From positions 41,385 through 105,384 of the forward strand of contig NZ_JABWGV010000006.1 of NCBI RefSeq assembly GCF_013370205.1: a stretch of DNA of 64,000 nucleotides, read 5' to 3'. Shown here in pieces: positions 1-10,670 of this stretch. Position 1 is the first letter of the stretch. Each line of letters starts with the position of its first letter. The DNA is from Qipengyuania atrilutea (GTDB lineage Bacteria; Pseudomonadota; Alphaproteobacteria; Sphingomonadales; Sphingomonadaceae). The notes below the pieces were generated by a model. The model was not told where the DNA came from and ran no database searches. It saw only the letters and a program-made list of their open reading frames with translations. The position numbers were made by a program, and so were the translations under genes.

Positions 1-1088
1 AGCGTGTCGTCGTCGCTTTCCTCATCGTCCTGCTTGGACAGTTCGAGGACCGGCCGTTTCGGTGGCTTGGCGTCGGACAATGCGAACGGCTTGGTCGAGG
101 GCGAAGGCACCGGCGCAGCGGCATCGTGATCTATGCCGGTCGCCACGACCGATACGCGGATCTTCCCTTCGAGATCGGGATTGAACGCGCTGCCCCAGAT
201 GATGTTGGCATCGTCGTCGACGAGTTCGCGGATGTGGTTTGCAGCCTCGTCCACTTCGAGCAGGCGCATGTCTTCGCCGCCGATGATCGAGATGATGACA
301 CCCTTCGCGCCCTGCATGGAAACACCGTCGAGCAGCGGGTTGGCGATGGCGCGTTCCGCCGCTTCAAGCGCGCGGTTCTCGCCCTCTGCCTCACCCGTGC
401 CCATCATCGCCTTGCCCATTTCCTGCATGACGGAGCGCACGTCGGCGAAGTCGAGGTTGATAAGGCCCGGCATCACCATCAGGTCGGTGATCGAGCGTAC
501 GCCCTGCTGCAGCACCTCGTCGGCAAGCTGGAACGCTTCCTTGAAGGTCGTGTCGGCTTTCGCGACGAGGAACAGGTTCTGGTTCGGAATGACGATCAGC
601 GTATCGACATGCGCCTGAAGCTCGTCGATGCCGCTTTCGGCAGCGCGCATCCGTCGGCTGCCTTCGAACATAAACGGCTTCGTCACGACGCCGACGGTCA
701 GCACGCCCTTGCGCCGCGCCGCTTCCGCGATGACCGGCGCTGCGCCCGTACCGGTGCCGCCGCCCATCCCGGCCGCGATGAAGCACATGTTCACGCCTTC
801 GAGCGCGGCTTCGATATCGCCGACAGTCTCTTCCGCCGCGGCCTTGCCCACTTCGGGACGCGCCCCTGCGCCGAGGCCGCCGGTGATTTCCGGGCCGAGC
901 TGGATGCGGTTTTCCGCGGTCGAATTCGCGAGTGCCTGCGCGTCGGTATTGGCGACGATGAACTCGACGCCCTCGATCTCGGAATCCATCATGTTGGCGA
1001 TGGCGTTGCCGCCCGCTCCGCCGACGCCGACGACGAGGATTTTGGGACGCATGTCGTCAGACGGTGCGGGGCCGATATTGATACTCAT
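1..1088 (-). CDS. ftsZ: Cell division protein FtsZ (partial, C-terminus off window)
   Basis: Tubulin-like GTPase that polymerises into the Z-ring at mid-cell. The minus-strand frame opens at ATG 1088 ([12 protein letters not shown]) and stays open to the window edge, so about 362 residues are visible. The GTP-binding signature [18 protein letters not shown] is present, with [18 protein letters not shown] near the N-terminus and the T7-loop region NLDFADV. The core globular domain is complete; the visible tail is acidic and proline-containing ([10 protein letters not shown]), as in alphaproteobacterial FtsZ linkers, and the FtsA-binding tip lies outside. It is the last gene of the dcw cluster, 177 bp beyond ftsA, with a hairpin between them, so it may have its own promoter. 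Confidence 0.97.
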   Translation of the reverse strand, partial: MSINIGPAPSDDMRPKILVVGVGGAGGNAIANMMDSEIEGVEFIVANTDAQALANSTAENRIQLGPEITGGLGAGARPEVGKAAAEETVGDIEAALEGVNMCFIAAGMGGGTGTGAAPVIAEAARRKGVLTVGVVTKPFMFEGSRRMRAAESGIDELQAHVDTLIVIPNQNLFLVAKADTTFKEAFQLADEVLQQGVRSITDLMVMPGLINLDFADVRSVMQEMGKAMMGTGEAEGENRALEAAERAIANPLLDGVSMQGAKGVIISIIGGEDMRLLEVDEAANHIRELVDDDANIIWGSAFNPDLEGKIRVSVVATGIDHDAAAPVPSPSTKPFALSDAKPPKRPVLELSKQDDEESDDDT

Positions 1089-1176
1089 TCCAGTTTCCCT
1101 TCCGAGGGGTGATATTTCCAAGTTCGAGGTGCTGCGATGAAGACCCCCGCGAACCCTCGTCCAAATTCGTGCGCTT

Positions 1177-1206
1177 TATTCTGCCCGAAGCGCAATTTAC
1201 GTGCAA
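1177..1206 (-). promoter_or_regulatory. Possible ftsZ promoter
   Basis: On the minus strand a TTGCAC hexamer (1201-1206) lies 18 bp from AGAATA (1177-1182), about 90 bp before the ftsZ start. This is a weak sigma-70-like match found by eye. It is plausible because the 177-bp gap between ftsA and ftsZ is by far the largest in an otherwise overlapping cluster and begins with a hairpin. Confidence 0.25.
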
Positions 1207-1232
1207 AGGCTATTAAGCATTATCCACAAAGC

Positions 1233-1262
1233 GCGCCACCCCCCGTCCGTTCTGGGTGGCGC
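1233..1262 (-). terminator. Hairpin just downstream of ftsA
   Basis: GCGCCACCC (1233-1241) and GGGTGGCGC (1254-1262) form a perfect 9-bp GC-rich stem with a 12-base loop, starting 3 bases past the ftsA stop codon. On the minus strand the stem is followed by GCTTTGTGG rather than a real U-tract, so it may act as a weak terminator, an attenuator or an mRNA 3' end stabiliser that separates ftsA and ftsZ expression. Confidence 0.5.
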
Positions 1263-1265
1263 AGA

Positions 1266-2546
1266 CTAGAAATATTCCTTCAGCGCCTTCAGAACGCGGG
1301 TGAATTTCACCGTTCCGCTGTAACGCGCCGTAGGCTGGTAGCGCGGGCCGATGGAGCGGATGTCGACCGGATCGTCGGCGGCATAGAGGCACAGACCGGC
1401 AAGCGTGGCGAAGCCCGGCGTCGCGTGCGCTTCAGGAAGCCCGGTCAGCGCGGGCGGCTTGCCGATCCGCACCGGATGGCCGAGTGCGCTCTGCGCATAT
1501 TCGGCGATGCCCGCGAGTTCCGCGCCGCCGCCGGTAATGACGACCTGCCCGGCCTTGCTGCCCGCGAAACCCATTTCCTTCAGTGCCTTGCCGATCTCAT
1601 CGGTCAGCTGCGCGAGCCGCCCGGTGACGACCGAAACGAGCTCGGCGCGGGCGATTCGGTTCTTGTCGTCCGCCCCGCGGGCGAACACGGCCTTCTCGTC
1701 GTCGCCCGGTCCGCCGACCGGAATCATCTCGCGGTGGTCGCTGGGCGTCGCGATGGCCGAGCCTGACACGCATTTCAGCCGCTCCGCCTGAAAGCGCCGG
1801 ATGCCGAAGGAGGAAGCGATCGCATCGGTAATGTCGGCGGACCCGCGCTGAAGCGCTTTCATGCCGAGCAACATTCCGCCTGCATGAACCGAGATGTTGG
1901 TGACGTCGCCGCCCACCTCGATGAGCGCCACGCCCAGTTCGCGCTGTTCGCGCGTAAGGCAGGCATAGCTTGCGGCGAGCGGAGAAGCGACGACCCCTTC
2001 CACGTCGAGATGGGCGCTCTGCACCGCTTCAATGAGGTTCTTTACCGGCGCTCCGTCGGCCAGCATGACGTGGACATCGACGCCCAAGGATTCCGCATGA
2101 AGACCGGTCGGATCGGTCACGCCATGCGCGCCGTCGAGCGTGTAATGCGCGGGCTGCGCGTGAAGCACCATGCGTCCGTCCGGCTGGATGTGATCGCGCG
2201 CCGCGTAAAGGAGGTGCTCGATATCGTCTTCTTCGATGCGGCGGCCGTCGATCGGTATCTCGACCTTGGACACGCGGCTACCCAGACCCGCCCCGGCACA
2301 CGCGATCCATACGCCCGATACGCTCGTTCCGGCGTTCTTCTCCGCCCGCTCGACTGCGTCACGGATCGCGTAGGTCGCGGCGCGCATGTCGGTGATGTAG
2401 CCGCGCCTGATCCCCTGGCTCGCGCGGTGGCTCGAGCCGAGCACGACCATTTCCTTCGTCTCGGTTACGCCGAGAATCATCGCCGAGATACGGAACGATC
2501 CGATATTGACGGCGCCGATTACGCGCCGAAACCGTGGTGTTGCCAT
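1266..2546 (-). CDS. ftsA: Cell division protein FtsA
   Basis: Actin-like ATPase that tethers FtsZ filaments to the inner membrane. The 426-residue length is typical. The N-terminal phosphate-1 region is VIGAVNIGSFRISAMI, the second phosphate loop is GVALIEVGGDVTNISV, and an adenosine-binding VVITGGGAELAGIAEYA segment lies near residue 340. The C-terminus (VLKALKEYF) is a short amphipathic helix suited to membrane anchoring. The start MATPRFRRV gives the family N-terminus. It lies between ftsQ (22-bp gap) and ftsZ, the standard order. Confidence 0.97.
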   Translation of the reverse strand: MATPRFRRVIGAVNIGSFRISAMILGVTETKEMVVLGSSHRASQGIRRGYITDMRAATYAIRDAVERAEKNAGTSVSGVWIACAGAGLGSRVSKVEIPIDGRRIEEDDIEHLLYAARDHIQPDGRMVLHAQPAHYTLDGAHGVTDPTGLHAESLGVDVHVMLADGAPVKNLIEAVQSAHLDVEGVVASPLAASYACLTREQRELGVALIEVGGDVTNISVHAGGMLLGMKALQRGSADITDAIASSFGIRRFQAERLKCVSGSAIATPSDHREMIPVGGPGDDEKAVFARGADDKNRIARAELVSVVTGRLAQLTDEIGKALKEMGFAGSKAGQVVITGGGAELAGIAEYAQSALGHPVRIGKPPALTGLPEAHATPGFATLAGLCLYAADDPVDIRSIGPRYQPTARYSGTVKFTRVLKALKEYF

Positions 2547-2568
2547 CCTGATTTAGCCCCGCCGCCCC

Positions 2569-3474
2569 TTAGTCCTGGCCCATTGCCGCGAGTTCCTCTT
2601 CGCGGCATTTGGGGCATCTGAAATAAACCCGGTCGGGCACGCGCATGTCGATTGCCGCGACCTTCCCTCCGATGAGCCGGCTCGCCCCGTCCATCCGCGC
2701 GAAGGAAACGAGCGCACTTGCCGCCTCGCTGTCGCCTTCGGGAAGAGCCAGCACCTGGTCGGTACGGAAGGTCAGGTTCCAGCGCCGGTTGCCGACCCAT
2801 TCGGCTTCGCGCACCTTTTCCTTAAGCGCAGGGGCGGCATCGAGCAGCCGCGTCAGCCGCACCACCTGCATCTTCGCGCCCGGCCCGGTGATGAGCAGCA
2901 TCTCCTCGGCATCCTGCTCCGCGACGGGCTCGAGCTCATGCCCTCCGCCGTCGATCAGCATCAGCCGCCCCGGCTTCTGCAGCACCGCGTGCGGGCGGCG
3001 CTCCACGATGTCGACCGCCAGCGTATCGGGAAGCTGAGTTGAAACGCGAGCATCGGCCACCCACGGCAGTTCCAGCAGCTCGGCGCGCAGACCTTCGAGA
3101 TCGACCAGCGGCATCGGGCGATCGCGTTCCGCCAGCGCCCGCTCGTAGACACGCAGCTCGTTCATCCGTTCGGTCCCCGACACTGTCACGTGGCGCACTT
3201 CGAAGCCAGCGTCCGCGGCGAGATAGGCGATCTGCTGGTGCGCCATTGCAGGAATGCCTGCAAGGCTCGCGACGAACCACGCGAGCGCCGCCGCGCCGCC
3301 GAGAATGACCGCCAGGAAGATGCGGTGAAGCTGCTCGTCGGTGAAGGGCAGCATGGCAACCGCCCCGTCGAGGAAGCTGCTCGTCCGCGCCTTTGCGTTA
3401 CGCGCGCGGGTGCTTCGGCTCTGTGCCGCCGCCGAGCGCCTAACGCCCTTTCCGCCACGCTTGATCCTAGCCAT
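2569..3474 (-). CDS. ftsQ: Cell division protein FtsQ
   Basis: Bitopic divisome protein linking early and late division proteins. I chose ATG 3474 (MARIKRGGKG), giving 301 residues. A longer frame reaches 3552, but its extra codons lie inside ddl and are not protein-like. A basic cytoplasmic tail precedes one membrane helix (FLAVILGGAAALAWFVASL, about residues 51-69). The POTRA-like segment follows (FEVRHVTVSG), then the FtsQ core with LPWVADARVS and LPDTLAVDIVERRP. The C-terminus carries a CPKC pair (YFRCPKCREEE), which is not usual for FtsQ. It overlaps the ddl stop by 8 bp. Confidence 0.95.
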   Translation of the reverse strand: MARIKRGGKGVRRSAAAQSRSTRARNAKARTSSFLDGAVAMLPFTDEQLHRIFLAVILGGAAALAWFVASLAGIPAMAHQQIAYLAADAGFEVRHVTVSGTERMNELRVYERALAERDRPMPLVDLEGLRAELLELPWVADARVSTQLPDTLAVDIVERRPHAVLQKPGRLMLIDGGGHELEPVAEQDAEEMLLITGPGAKMQVVRLTRLLDAAPALKEKVREAEWVGNRRWNLTFRTDQVLALPEGDSEAASALVSFARMDGASRLIGGKVAAIDMRVPDRVYFRCPKCREEELAAMGQD

Positions 3475-4435
3475 CGGAGTCCCGGGCCTTGTGGTCGCGC
3501 AAGGCAGCCGTGATGATCGTCTCGACCAGATCGGCATATTCCATGCCCGCATAGCGCGCCTGTTCGGGCACGAGGCTGAGCGGTGTCATGCCCGGCTGCG
3601 TATTGGTTTCGAGCACGAAGAGCCCCTCCTCTCCGCGTTCGTCGTCCCAGCGGAAATCCGTGCGGCTCGTGCCCTTGCAGCCCAGCACCTTGTGCGCGCG
3701 GACCGCGTATTCGAGGCACAGCTTCTCGATGTTCTCCGGCAGGTCGGCGGGGCAGATATGCTCGGTCTTGCCATCGGTGTACTTGTTCTCGAAATCGTAG
3801 AAGCCGGATTTGACCTTCAGTTCGGTGACCGCGAGTGCGTGCGGACCGTCCTCCCCGTCGATCACCGCGCTCGTTAATTCGCGTCCGCGAATGAACGGTT
3901 CGGCAAGCAAGCTTTCGAAATCCTGCCACGGGCCCTTCGCTTCGGGCGAAATGGGATTGCCGTAATTGCTCTCGTCGGTGACGATCGCCACTCCGACGCT
4001 CGAACCTTCGTTCACCGGCTTGAGCACATAGGGGCGCGGCAACGGGTCGCCTTCGTAAAGCTCGCTGCTTTTCACGATCCGCCCGCCCGGCATCGGAATG
4101 CCCTTGGGCACTAGCGCCTGCTTCGTCAGTTCCTTGTCAATCGCGATGACCGAGGTTGCGAGGCCCGAATGCGTATAGGGAACGCCCATCAGGTCGAGCA
4201 TGCCTTGCACCGTCCCGTCCTCGCCCGGCACCCCGTGCAGCGCGTTGAACACGACGTCGGGTTTCGCCTCGGCAATGCGTGCGGCGACCTCGCGGTCCAT
4301 GTCGATGCGGGTGACGCGGTGGCCCTTGCTTTCGAGCGCATCGGCGACGCCCTTCCCGGACATGAGCGACACGGGCCGCTCGTTCGCCCAGCCGCCCATC
4401 AGGACCGCGACGTGGAGTTTGGGGAGACTTTTCAT
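3467..4435 (-). CDS. ddl: D-alanine--D-alanine ligase
   Basis: ATP-grasp enzyme joining two D-alanines for the MurF step. The start at ATG 4435 ([15 protein letters not shown]) gives 322 residues, the usual size, and makes an ATGA overlap with the murB stop. Visible motifs are the N-terminal VLMGGWANERPVSLMSG, the substrate loop HGVPGEDGTVQGMLDLMGV, the ATP-grasp PYVLKPVNEGSSVGVAIV, and the metal-binding end VLETNTQPGMTPLSLVPEQA. Sequence upstream of this start in the longer frame lies inside murB and is a shadow. Confidence 0.96.
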   Translation of the reverse strand: MKSLPKLHVAVLMGGWANERPVSLMSGKGVADALESKGHRVTRIDMDREVAARIAEAKPDVVFNALHGVPGEDGTVQGMLDLMGVPYTHSGLATSVIAIDKELTKQALVPKGIPMPGGRIVKSSELYEGDPLPRPYVLKPVNEGSSVGVAIVTDESNYGNPISPEAKGPWQDFESLLAEPFIRGRELTSAVIDGEDGPHALAVTELKVKSGFYDFENKYTDGKTEHICPADLPENIEKLCLEYAVRAHKVLGCKGTSRTDFRWDDERGEEGLFVLETNTQPGMTPLSLVPEQARYAGMEYADLVETIITAALRDHKARDSDG

Positions 4436-5421
4436 ACCCGTCCTACTCGCTGGATTTCCCATTCGAGTTCGATTCCCGACTTGGCGTAGACCCGGGCGCG
4501 TACTTCCTCGCCCAGCCCTTCGATCTCTGCGCTCGAGGCATCGCCGGTGTTGATGAGGAAGTTGGTGTGCTTCTCGCTCACCATCGCATCGCCGTTCATG
4601 AGGCCGCGGCAACCGGCTTCGTCGACCAGCTGCCACGCCTTCATGTTCGGCGGGTTCTTGAAGGTCGAGCCGCCGGTCTTGGTGCGCAGCGGCTGCGACT
4701 CCTCGCGCGCCTTTGCGATCCGGTCCATTTCCGCACCGATTTCCTCGGGATCGCCTGGCTCGCCCCGGAACCGCGCGGAGACGACCACCGCGCCTTCGGG
4801 CAGGGCCGAATGACGGTAGCTATAACCAAGATCCTCGACCGGAAGGCGCGTCAGCGTACCGTCCGGCATCACGACCTCGCAGTCGATCAGTATGTCGGCC
4901 ACCTCGCGTCCGTAGGCGCCGCCGTTCATGCGCACGAAGCCGCCGACCGTGCCGGGAATACCGCGCAGGAATTCGAGCCCCGCGATCCCCGCATCGCGCG
5001 CCGCGCTGGCGACGAGGATACCCGGCGTCCCGCCGCCGCAATTCAGGGTAAGCGCCGCGTCGCCCTCTTCCCCTTCCCGCTTCGCATAGGAAAAGGGTTT
5101 ACCGAGCCGCACGACCACGCCCGGAACGCCGCCGTCCCGGATGATCAGGTTGGACCCCAGCCCCAGCGCCATGACCGGCATCTGCCCTGCGACAAGCGAG
5201 ATGAGCGAGCGCAGATCGTCCGTATCTTCCGGCTCGAACAGGTAATCCGCCGCGCCGCCCGACTTGAACCAGACGAGCTTCGACAGCGGCGCGTTGAGCG
5301 TGATGTCGCCGCGCGCATCGTCCTGATTGAGGTACAGTTCCTCGCCGTCTTCCTCGATGTGGGAGAACGGGGCGGCTCCGTGATCGTACATGGCCCAGTC
5401 GTCCGGCTGGTTCATCGTCAT
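4432..5421 (-). CDS. murB: UDP-N-acetylenolpyruvoylglucosamine reductase MurB
   Basis: FAD/NADPH enzyme that makes UDP-MurNAc. Length is 329 residues. FAD-binding motifs are visible: [34 protein letters not shown] and [12 protein letters not shown]. Catalytic regions follow: [14 protein letters not shown] with its active-site serine, and [16 protein letters not shown]. The N-terminus has an acidic extension of about 40 residues before [18 protein letters not shown] 5421 overlaps the murC stop as ATGA; a second in-frame ATG lies at 5415. Confidence 0.96.
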   Translation of the reverse strand: MTMNQPDDWAMYDHGAAPFSHIEEDGEELYLNQDDARGDITLNAPLSKLVWFKSGGAADYLFEPEDTDDLRSLISLVAGQMPVMALGLGSNLIIRDGGVPGVVVRLGKPFSYAKREGEEGDAALTLNCGGGTPGILVASAARDAGIAGLEFLRGIPGTVGGFVRMNGGAYGREVADILIDCEVVMPDGTLTRLPVEDLGYSYRHSALPEGAVVVSARFRGEPGDPEEIGAEMDRIAKAREESQPLRTKTGGSTFKNPPNMKAWQLVDEAGCRGLMNGDAMVSEKHTNFLINTGDASSAEIEGLGEEVRARVYAKSGIELEWEIQRVGRV

Positions 5422-6872
5422 TCCGCCGCCTTCGCAGCATTCGCCCGCGCGGCGCTGACCGCGTCCGCCAGACCTGCTGCGATCTTCGTGATATCGCCCG
5501 CGCCGAGGCAGACGACGAGGTCGCCCGGCTCGACTTCTTCCGCGAGCGCTTCGGTCAGTTCTTCGGGTCCGGCAAGCGCATCGGCGTCGCGGTGACCACG
5601 GTCTTTGAGCCCGGTAACGAGCGCCTCCGCATTTGCGCCTTCGATCGGGTCTTCGCCCGCTTCGTAGACCGGCAGGACATGGACGATATCGGCGTCGTTG
5701 AAGGCGGTCTGGAAGTCGGACATCAGATCGTTAAGCCGCGTGTAGCGGTGCGGCTGCATGACAGCGATGACGCGCCCCTTGTTCGCAGTGCTCCCCGCTG
5801 CCTCGCGCGCCGCGGAGAGGACTGCGCGGATCTCGACCGGATGATGGGCGTAGTCGTCTATCACCGTCGCGTGCCCGCCGGGAAGCGCAATCTCGCCAAC
5901 CTTGGTGAAACGCCGCTTCACGCCGCCGAACTTCGCGAACCCGTTGCGGATGATGTTGGTGTCGCAGTTCATTTCGAGCGCGACCGCCACGGCGGCGAGC
6001 GCATTCTGCACATTATGCCGCCCCGGCATGGGCAGGTGAATATTGTTGATCTGGCGCACGGTGCCGTCCCGTTCGCGCAGGGTAACGTCGAACAGGTTGC
6101 CCCCGTCCTGCGTGCGGATGTTTTCGCCGCGCAGATCGGCCTGCGCCGAGAAACCGTAAGTCAGCACGCGCCGGTCGCGGACCTTGGAGATGACCGTTTG
6201 CACCTCGGGGTGGTCGATGCACAGCACCGCCACGCCGTAGAAGGGCACATTCTCGATAAATTCGACGAAGGCGTCCTTCACCCCTTCGAAATCGCCGTAA
6301 TGGTCGAGGTGTTCGGGATCGATGTTGGTGACGACCGCGATCTGTCCGTCGAGGCGCAGGAAGCTGCCGTCGCTCTCGTCGGCTTCGACGACCATCCAGT
6401 CGCTGTCGCCCATCCGCGCGTTGGAGCCGTACTGGTTGATGACCCCGCCGTTGATGACCGTGGGATCGATCCCGCCCGCATCGAGCAGCGCTGCGATCAT
6501 GCTGGTCGTCGTGGTCTTGCCGTGCGTGCCCGCGACCGCGACCGTGCGCTTCAGACGCATCAGCTCGGCGAGCATTTCAGCGCGGCGCACGACCGGGATA
6601 CGGTTTTCGAGCGCGTGGGCAACTTCGGGATTGGTCCGCCTGACCGCGGTCGAGGTCACGACAACCGCCGCGCCTTCCACGTTCTCGCGCTCGTGCCCGA
6701 TCTTCACCGCGATGCCGCGTTCGCGGAGCCGCTCGACCGTGGCACTTTCCTGCATGTCGGAGCCCTGCACACTGTAGCCGAGATTGTGCATGACCTCGGC
6801 GATGCCGGACATGCCAATGCCGCCGATACCGATGAAGTGAATGACGCCGATATCGGTGGAAACGCCTCTCAT
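5418..6872 (-). CDS. murC: UDP-N-acetylmuramate--L-alanine ligase MurC
   Basis: Adds the first amino acid of the peptide stem. ATG 6872 ([18 protein letters not shown]) gives 484 residues and an ATGA overlap with the murG stop; the longer frame upstream is a shadow of murG. The N-terminal Rossmann motif is [16 protein letters not shown]. The Mur ligase P-loop [10 protein letters not shown] lies around residues 115-124. [10 protein letters not shown] and [14 protein letters not shown] are the central domain motifs, and [16 protein letters not shown] is the C-terminal signature. Confidence 0.97.
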   Translation of the reverse strand: MRGVSTDIGVIHFIGIGGIGMSGIAEVMHNLGYSVQGSDMQESATVERLRERGIAVKIGHERENVEGAAVVVTSTAVRRTNPEVAHALENRIPVVRRAEMLAELMRLKRTVAVAGTHGKTTTTSMIAALLDAGGIDPTVINGGVINQYGSNARMGDSDWMVVEADESDGSFLRLDGQIAVVTNIDPEHLDHYGDFEGVKDAFVEFIENVPFYGVAVLCIDHPEVQTVISKVRDRRVLTYGFSAQADLRGENIRTQDGGNLFDVTLRERDGTVRQINNIHLPMPGRHNVQNALAAVAVALEMNCDTNIIRNGFAKFGGVKRRFTKVGEIALPGGHATVIDDYAHHPVEIRAVLSAAREAAGSTANKGRVIAVMQPHRYTRLNDLMSDFQTAFNDADIVHVLPVYEAGEDPIEGANAEALVTGLKDRGHRDADALAGPEELTEALAEEVEPGDLVVCLGAGDITKIAAGLADAVSAARANAAKAAE

Positions 6873-8053
6873 GTCGCGGCTCCCTGAGCCACCGCCGCGC
6901 CCTGCGAGGCGCCGCGCGCGTTGTTCCCGCCGACCTTGATGACGTCCATCATGTCCGCGCCGCCGAAGCTTTCGACGAGATCGGCGAGGTCGCTCACGGC
7001 ATGGGGCCGTCCGCAATTCCACGCGGCATGGGCCGCCGTGGCCAGCGCCTGCGGCTGTTCGGCGAGCGCCTTGATCTGCTTGGCGAGTTCCTTCGCGGTA
7101 AAGCGCGTCTCGCGAATGCTGCGCGCCCCGCCCGCCGCGACGATCTCCTGCGTGTTCGCAGCCTGATGATCGTCGGTCGCAATAGCGAGCGGCACGAGGA
7201 TGGCGGGCCGGCCTACGGCGGTAAGTTCCGCGATGGTCGAGGCACCGGCGCGCCCGATGTACAGGTGCGTGTCGGCGAGGCGCTCGTCCATGTCATCGAA
7301 GTAGCTCGCGAGTTCGGCCGGAATGTCGTGCTCGCTGTAGCGGCGGCGAACCTGCTCCAGGTCTTCCGGGCGGCACTGCTGCGTGATCTGAAGCCGCTGG
7401 CGCAGCGCGGGCGGCAGCATCGCCATTCCGTCGGGCACGACCTCGGACAGGATGCGTGCGCCTTGGCTACCGCCGGTGACAAGCACGCGCAGCAGACCGT
7501 CTTCCGACAGGTGCGGAAAGGGCTCGTCGCGGAGCGCCATCACATTCGCGCGTACGGGATTGCCGACGAGGTGGACTTTCTCCGCGTATTTGGGCTTAAG
7601 ACGCTTCACGTCGGGATAGGCGGTCGCGATCGCATCGACCTGCCGCGCCAGCAGGCGGTTCACCCGGCCGAGCACGGCGTTCTGTTCGTGAATGAGGCTC
7701 GGGATGCGCGCCTTCCGGGCGGCGAGCAGCGCTGGAAACGCCGGATATCCGCCGAAGCCGATGACCGCGCTGGGTGCGAAGTTCTTGAACAGGCGCAGGG
7801 CCATCGCGCGGCCTTCCAGCACTGCACGCAATCCTTCAAGCCATTTGAGCGGGTTCTTGCCGAAGCGGCCCGCCGGGATGATATGCGCGGGCAGGAAGTC
7901 GGGCTTTCCTGGAATGTTCGCCCCGCGCTCGTCCGTGACCAGTGCGACATGATGCCCGCGCCGCTCCAGCTCGCTTGCCAGCGCGAAGGCGGGGATCAGA
8001 TGGCCGCCCGTACCGCCTGCCGCGAGAACGTAATGCCTGTTCGAGCCGGTCAT
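6869..8053 (-). CDS. murG: Lipid II synthase MurG
   Basis: GT-B glycosyltransferase that transfers GlcNAc from UDP-GlcNAc onto lipid I at the inner face of the membrane. Length is 394 residues, starting [18 protein letters not shown] at ATG 8053. The glycine-rich lipid-binding loop [15 protein letters not shown] and the second loop [13 protein letters not shown] are present, with the donor-binding region [24 protein letters not shown] overlaps occur at both ends, with ftsW and murC. The C-terminus has a 20-residue Ala/Gly-rich extension of no clear function. Confidence 0.97.
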   Translation of the reverse strand: MTGSNRHYVLAAGGTGGHLIPAFALASELERRGHHVALVTDERGANIPGKPDFLPAHIIPAGRFGKNPLKWLEGLRAVLEGRAMALRLFKNFAPSAVIGFGGYPAFPALLAARKARIPSLIHEQNAVLGRVNRLLARQVDAIATAYPDVKRLKPKYAEKVHLVGNPVRANVMALRDEPFPHLSEDGLLRVLVTGGSQGARILSEVVPDGMAMLPPALRQRLQITQQCRPEDLEQVRRRYSEHDIPAELASYFDDMDERLADTHLYIGRAGASTIAELTAVGRPAILVPLAIATDDHQAANTQEIVAAGGARSIRETRFTAKELAKQIKALAEQPQALATAAHAAWNCGRPHAVSDLADLVESFGGADMMDVIKVGGNNARGASQGAAVAQGAAT

Positions 8054-9327
8054 GCTTCGCCCCCCTGGCGGTAGGTTCCAGCACGGTGCTCCACCTTCGG
8101 TTCGCGCCGCTCCTCGCCCATGCCGAGCATCTGCGCCAGACCCGCCGTGCGGCGCTTCAGGAACGGATTGCGGCGGGTGATGGCGAGCAGCAGTCCTACG
8201 GCAAGGCAGACGGCGATGGTCGAGGACCCGCCGTAGCTTACCAGCGGCAGCGTCATACCCTTGGACGGAAACAGCCGCAGGTTCACGAGCATATTGATGA
8301 ACGCCTGCCCAATCAGCAGCGTGGTCAGCCCGGTCGCGGCGAGCATGGTGAAGTAATTGTCCTCATCGATCATGCGCACAAGAATACGCAGTCCGATGGC
8401 GAGATAAAGGCATACGACCACCGCGCATACGAGAAGGCCAAATTCCTCGCCGATCACGGAGAAAATGTAGTCGGTATGCGCTTCAGGCAGGTTCATCTTT
8501 TTCAGGCCGAGCCAGAAGCCGGTTCCCGTCCACCCACCTGCCAGAAGCGTGCGCTGCGCGAGGTCCACCTGGTCGAAAGCCGTTCCGCCACCCAGAAAGC
8601 TGTCGATCCGGTGCCGCGCGTTGTCGTAGAGGAAATAGGTCGCGGTGATGAGCGCGATGCCTCCGCCGACGACGGAACCGAGCCGCGCGACCGACAATCC
8701 GGACAGAAGCACCATTACGAACCAGATGCCCCCCAGCAGCATCGCCGAACCGAAATTGGGCTGGAGGGCAATGAAGAATACGACGAAGCCCAGCAGCGCC
8801 GTCGCCGTCGCCAGCACGGGCAGGTTGGGATCGCGCATCCGCCAGGAAAATATCCACGCGAGCGCGATGGCGAAGCCGGGCTTCAGGAATTCGGACGGCT
8901 GAAAGCGCATCCCTATGTCGATCCAGCGCCGCGCCCCGTTCACGTCCGAACCGATGAACGGCACCAGCGTCAGGAAGAACAGCATCACGACGCACAGGAC
9001 GAGGCCCGCCCGCCGCGCATTCTCCAACGTGAGCATCGAGGCGCCGATCATGACGGCAACCCCGACGATCTGCCACGCGATATGCTTGTAGAAGAAATAG
9101 AGGTCGGGAAGCTGCTCGCTTGCGGTCGATAGTCGCCGCGCGCTGGCGGGAGAGGCCGCTGCGACCGCAATGGTCCCGATGGTCATCAGGACGAGGATCA
9201 GGATCAGCAGCACGCGGTCGATCTCGCGCCACCAGATCTTCGCTTCGGACAGGAAGCTCGACCGCTGCGTCGCGCGCTCGTTGAGACGGCGGGCGTGGTG
9301 CGGGATGAAGACGCCGGTTTCGCTCAT
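8050..9327 (-). CDS. ftsW: SEDS glycosyltransferase FtsW
   Basis: Polytopic SEDS-family peptidoglycan polymerase of the divisome, partner of FtsI. Length is 425 residues with about ten hydrophobic segments, the first at VLLILILVLMTIGTIAVAA. Family landmarks are GARRWIDIGMRFQPSEFLKP, the cytoplasmic and periplasmic loops containing GLKKMNLPEAHTDYIFSVIG, and the C-terminal LRLFPSKGMTLPLVSYGGSS. The stop overlaps the murG start and the start overlaps the murD stop. Confidence 0.97.
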   Translation of the reverse strand: MSETGVFIPHHARRLNERATQRSSFLSEAKIWWREIDRVLLILILVLMTIGTIAVAAASPASARRLSTASEQLPDLYFFYKHIAWQIVGVAVMIGASMLTLENARRAGLVLCVVMLFFLTLVPFIGSDVNGARRWIDIGMRFQPSEFLKPGFAIALAWIFSWRMRDPNLPVLATATALLGFVVFFIALQPNFGSAMLLGGIWFVMVLLSGLSVARLGSVVGGGIALITATYFLYDNARHRIDSFLGGGTAFDQVDLAQRTLLAGGWTGTGFWLGLKKMNLPEAHTDYIFSVIGEEFGLLVCAVVVCLYLAIGLRILVRMIDEDNYFTMLAATGLTTLLIGQAFINMLVNLRLFPSKGMTLPLVSYGGSSTIAVCLAVGLLLAITRRNPFLKRRTAGLAQMLGMGEERREPKVEHRAGTYRQGGEA

Positions 9328-10670
9328 GCGGCGGGTCTTTCGGAAAGCTCTTGGACGAGGCTGCGGAAGCGATCCCCGCGTTCTTCGAAATCGCGGAACT
9401 GGTCGAAACTGGCGCAGGCCGGCGAGAGTAAAACGGTATCGCCGCTTTCGGCATTCGCAGCCGCGCTTTTGATCGCTTTATCCAGCGTTAGACATCGCTC
9501 GACCCCGTCTAGGTGCACTTGTGCACCCTCCAAGGCCTGCGCGAACATCTCGCCCGCTTCGCCAATGGTATAGGCGGCTTTGACATGACCGAGCTGCGCC
9601 TCGCACTCGCCCAAGCCCGGCTCCTTGGCGAGCCCGCCGAGGATCCAGTGGATGTTGTCGAACGCCGCGAGTGCGGGGGCGGAAGCGGCGGTGTTGGTGC
9701 CCTTGCTGTCGTTGACGTAGGCGACCCCGCAGATTTCGGCGACCCGCTCCATGCGGTGCGGAAGGCCGGGGTAGGTCTCAAGGCCTTGACGGATTTGCTG
9801 CGCCGACAAATCGAGTAAAAACCCCGTAGCGATAGCCGCTTCAGCATTTTCCAAGTTATGCGGGCCTTGCAGAGCGTGCCAGCGAGATTGCTCCTGAATT
9901 CCGATCGCACTCGGAACATCCTGCCATTGGTGGAAGACATCATCGAACACTTCGAGATATTTCCCGCCAGCTTTCTCGCCCACTTTCTGGCCATGCCACC
10001 AGTCTTGAGCGCGGCAGACAGCACACTTTTCGCCGGTCTGCATCTCGAACAGCCGCGCTTTGCTCGCCGCATACTTCTCGAAGTCCCCATCGTACCGATC
10101 GAGATGATCGGGCGTAATGTTCAGCAGCACCGCCACATCGCAATCGAGCGAATAGGTGAGGTCGATCTGGTAGCTCGACAGCTCCAGCACATATACCCCG
10201 CCTTCCGGGAGCGGCTCCTGCTCGAGGATCGGCAGACCGATGTTGCCGCCCATGGTGGTCGGCACGCCTGCGGTCTTGAGGATGTGGTGGACCAGCGCGG
10301 TGGTGGTCGACTTGCCGTTGGTGCCGGTGATGCCGACGACCTTGTGTGGCGGCAAATCCGCCCTCGCCTGCGCGAAAAGCTCGATGTCGCCGATGACCGG
10401 CACGCCGTAGCTGTCGGCATGCGGCTTGATCGGATGGGTATTGAGCGGCACGCCAGGACTGACGATCACGCCCGCAAACCCGCTCAAATCCGCTTCCACC
10501 GGATCGGCCAGTTCGACCTGCCCCGCGAATGCTTCCCGCTTTCCCGCGTCGCTGTCCCACGCCAGCACCTCCGCCCCGCTCGCCAATAGCGCGCGGACCG
10601 TTGCTCTACCCGACCGCGCAAGACCGAGCACTGCGTAGCGCTTCCCCTTCCAGGCGGGCGAGGTAATCAT
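9324..10670 (-). CDS. murD: UDP-N-acetylmuramoylalanine--D-glutamate ligase MurD
   Basis: Adds D-glutamate to UDP-MurNAc-L-Ala. ATG 10670 ([21 protein letters not shown]) gives 448 residues and an ATGA overlap with mraY; the longer frame to 10754 lies within mraY. The P-loop is [41 protein letters not shown] is recognisable (central domain), as is the C-terminal [20 protein letters not shown]. The final segment [20 protein letters not shown] is a MurD signature. Confidence 0.97.
   Translation of the reverse strand: MITSPAWKGKRYAVLGLARSGRATVRALLASGAEVLAWDSDAGKREAFAGQVELADPVEADLSGFAGVIVSPGVPLNTHPIKPHADSYGVPVIGDIELFAQARADLPPHKVVGITGTNGKSTTTALVHHILKTAGVPTTMGGNIGLPILEQEPLPEGGVYVLELSSYQIDLTYSLDCDVAVLLNITPDHLDRYDGDFEKYAASKARLFEMQTGEKCAVCRAQDWWHGQKVGEKAGGKYLEVFDDVFHQWQDVPSAIGIQEQSRWHALQGPHNLENAEAAIATGFLLDLSAQQIRQGLETYPGLPHRMERVAEICGVAYVNDSKGTNTAASAPALAAFDNIHWILGGLAKEPGLGECEAQLGHVKAAYTIGEAGEMFAQALEGAQVHLDGVERCLTLDKAIKSAAANAESGDTVLLSPACASFDQFRDFEERGDRFRSLVQELSERPAA

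Noticed and set aside
126..1112. Long plus-strand frame antisense to ftsZ
   Set aside because: It mirrors ftsZ codon by codon and is rich in His, Arg and Asp typical of a shadow frame in GC-rich DNA; ftsZ is certain on the other strand.
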